Positions 6,488 to 6,516 of a DNA stretch of 6,516 nucleotides are shown here, piece after piece. The position numbers and the translations under genes were made by a program. Source of the stretch: Lachnospiraceae bacterium (GTDB taxonomy: Bacteria > Bacillota > Clostridia > Lachnospirales > Lachnospiraceae); NCBI GenBank assembly GCA_021202575.1, contig JAJQCU010000183.1:1904-8419 (forward strand), in the 5' to 3' direction. How positions within the stretch are numbered: the stretch's first letter is position 1; the number at the start of each line of letters is the position of its first letter. Below the pieces are notes generated by a model. The model made no database searches and was not told the DNA's origin. It worked only from the letters and a program-made list of their open reading frames with translations.

Positions 6488-6516
6488 GAAGGTATCAAAT
6501 GATACCTTCATAGTAC
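6481..6516. promoter_or_regulatory. Perfect 17-bp inverted repeat over the -10 box (putative operator)
   Basis: GTACTATGAAGGTATCA (6481-6497) is followed by AA and then its exact reverse complement (6500-6516). The dyad covers the -10 box and the predicted start, where a repressor would block polymerase. If transcription starts near 6494, the message would carry only the right arm, so the element more likely acts as DNA than as an RNA hairpin for that promoter. The window ends at the last base of the repeat, so its true length is unknown. I cannot name the regulator; TetR- or MarR-type repressors commonly use such dyads. Confidence 0.6.

Overview
The window looks like chromosomal DNA from a low-to-mid GC Gram-positive anaerobe of the Clostridia, most likely a Lachnospiraceae-type gut bacterium. 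This rests on strong AGGAGG-type ribosome sites, TTG starts, a class B sortase next to an (S/P)PxTG-type substrate, and a LytR-CpsA-Psr (LCP) protein. The assignment is inference from gene families and cannot be fixed to a genus by eye. TGA ends two other intact genes here, so the standard bacterial code applies.

Positions 1-4379 are a tightly packed plus-strand surface-polysaccharide and cell-wall block. In order it holds: the 3' part of a CpsB/YwqE-type PHP tyrosine phosphatase (2-466); a class B sortase that overlaps it by 8 bp and starts with TTG (459-1292); a small secreted protein with an SPQTG sorting signal (1333-2019); an LCP glycopolymer ligase broken by an in-frame TGA (2044-3108); and a UDP-glucose 6-dehydrogenase (3132-4379). 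Gaps are 23 to 40 bp, which fits one operon. The logic is coherent. The phosphatase would control the chain-length/export kinase, the dehydrogenase would supply UDP-glucuronate, and the LCP protein would attach the finished polymer to peptidoglycan. The sortase would anchor the SPQTG protein to the same wall.

A long hairpin with a T-run (4419-4465) separates that block from glmM, phosphoglucosamine mutase (4488-5873), which feeds UDP-GlcNAc and hence peptidoglycan synthesis. A 204-bp gap follows, with a recognisable promoter. Next comes a 73-aa protein I do not recognise (6078-6299), which is an apparent single-gene unit ending in a very clear intrinsic terminator (6351-6387).

The last ~90 bp hold a duplicated 10-mer and a TTGACA/TACTAT promoter pointing out of the window. 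A perfect 17-bp inverted repeat covers its -10 box and apparent start site and ends exactly at the window edge. This is either an operator for the next gene or the start of a longer palindrome.

Most noteworthy are the nonsense codon that splits the LCP gene at a conserved glycine position, the linked sortase/SPQTG pair inside a polysaccharide locus, and the palindromic promoter at the right end. I see no CRISPR array, tRNA, rRNA or insertion sequence.
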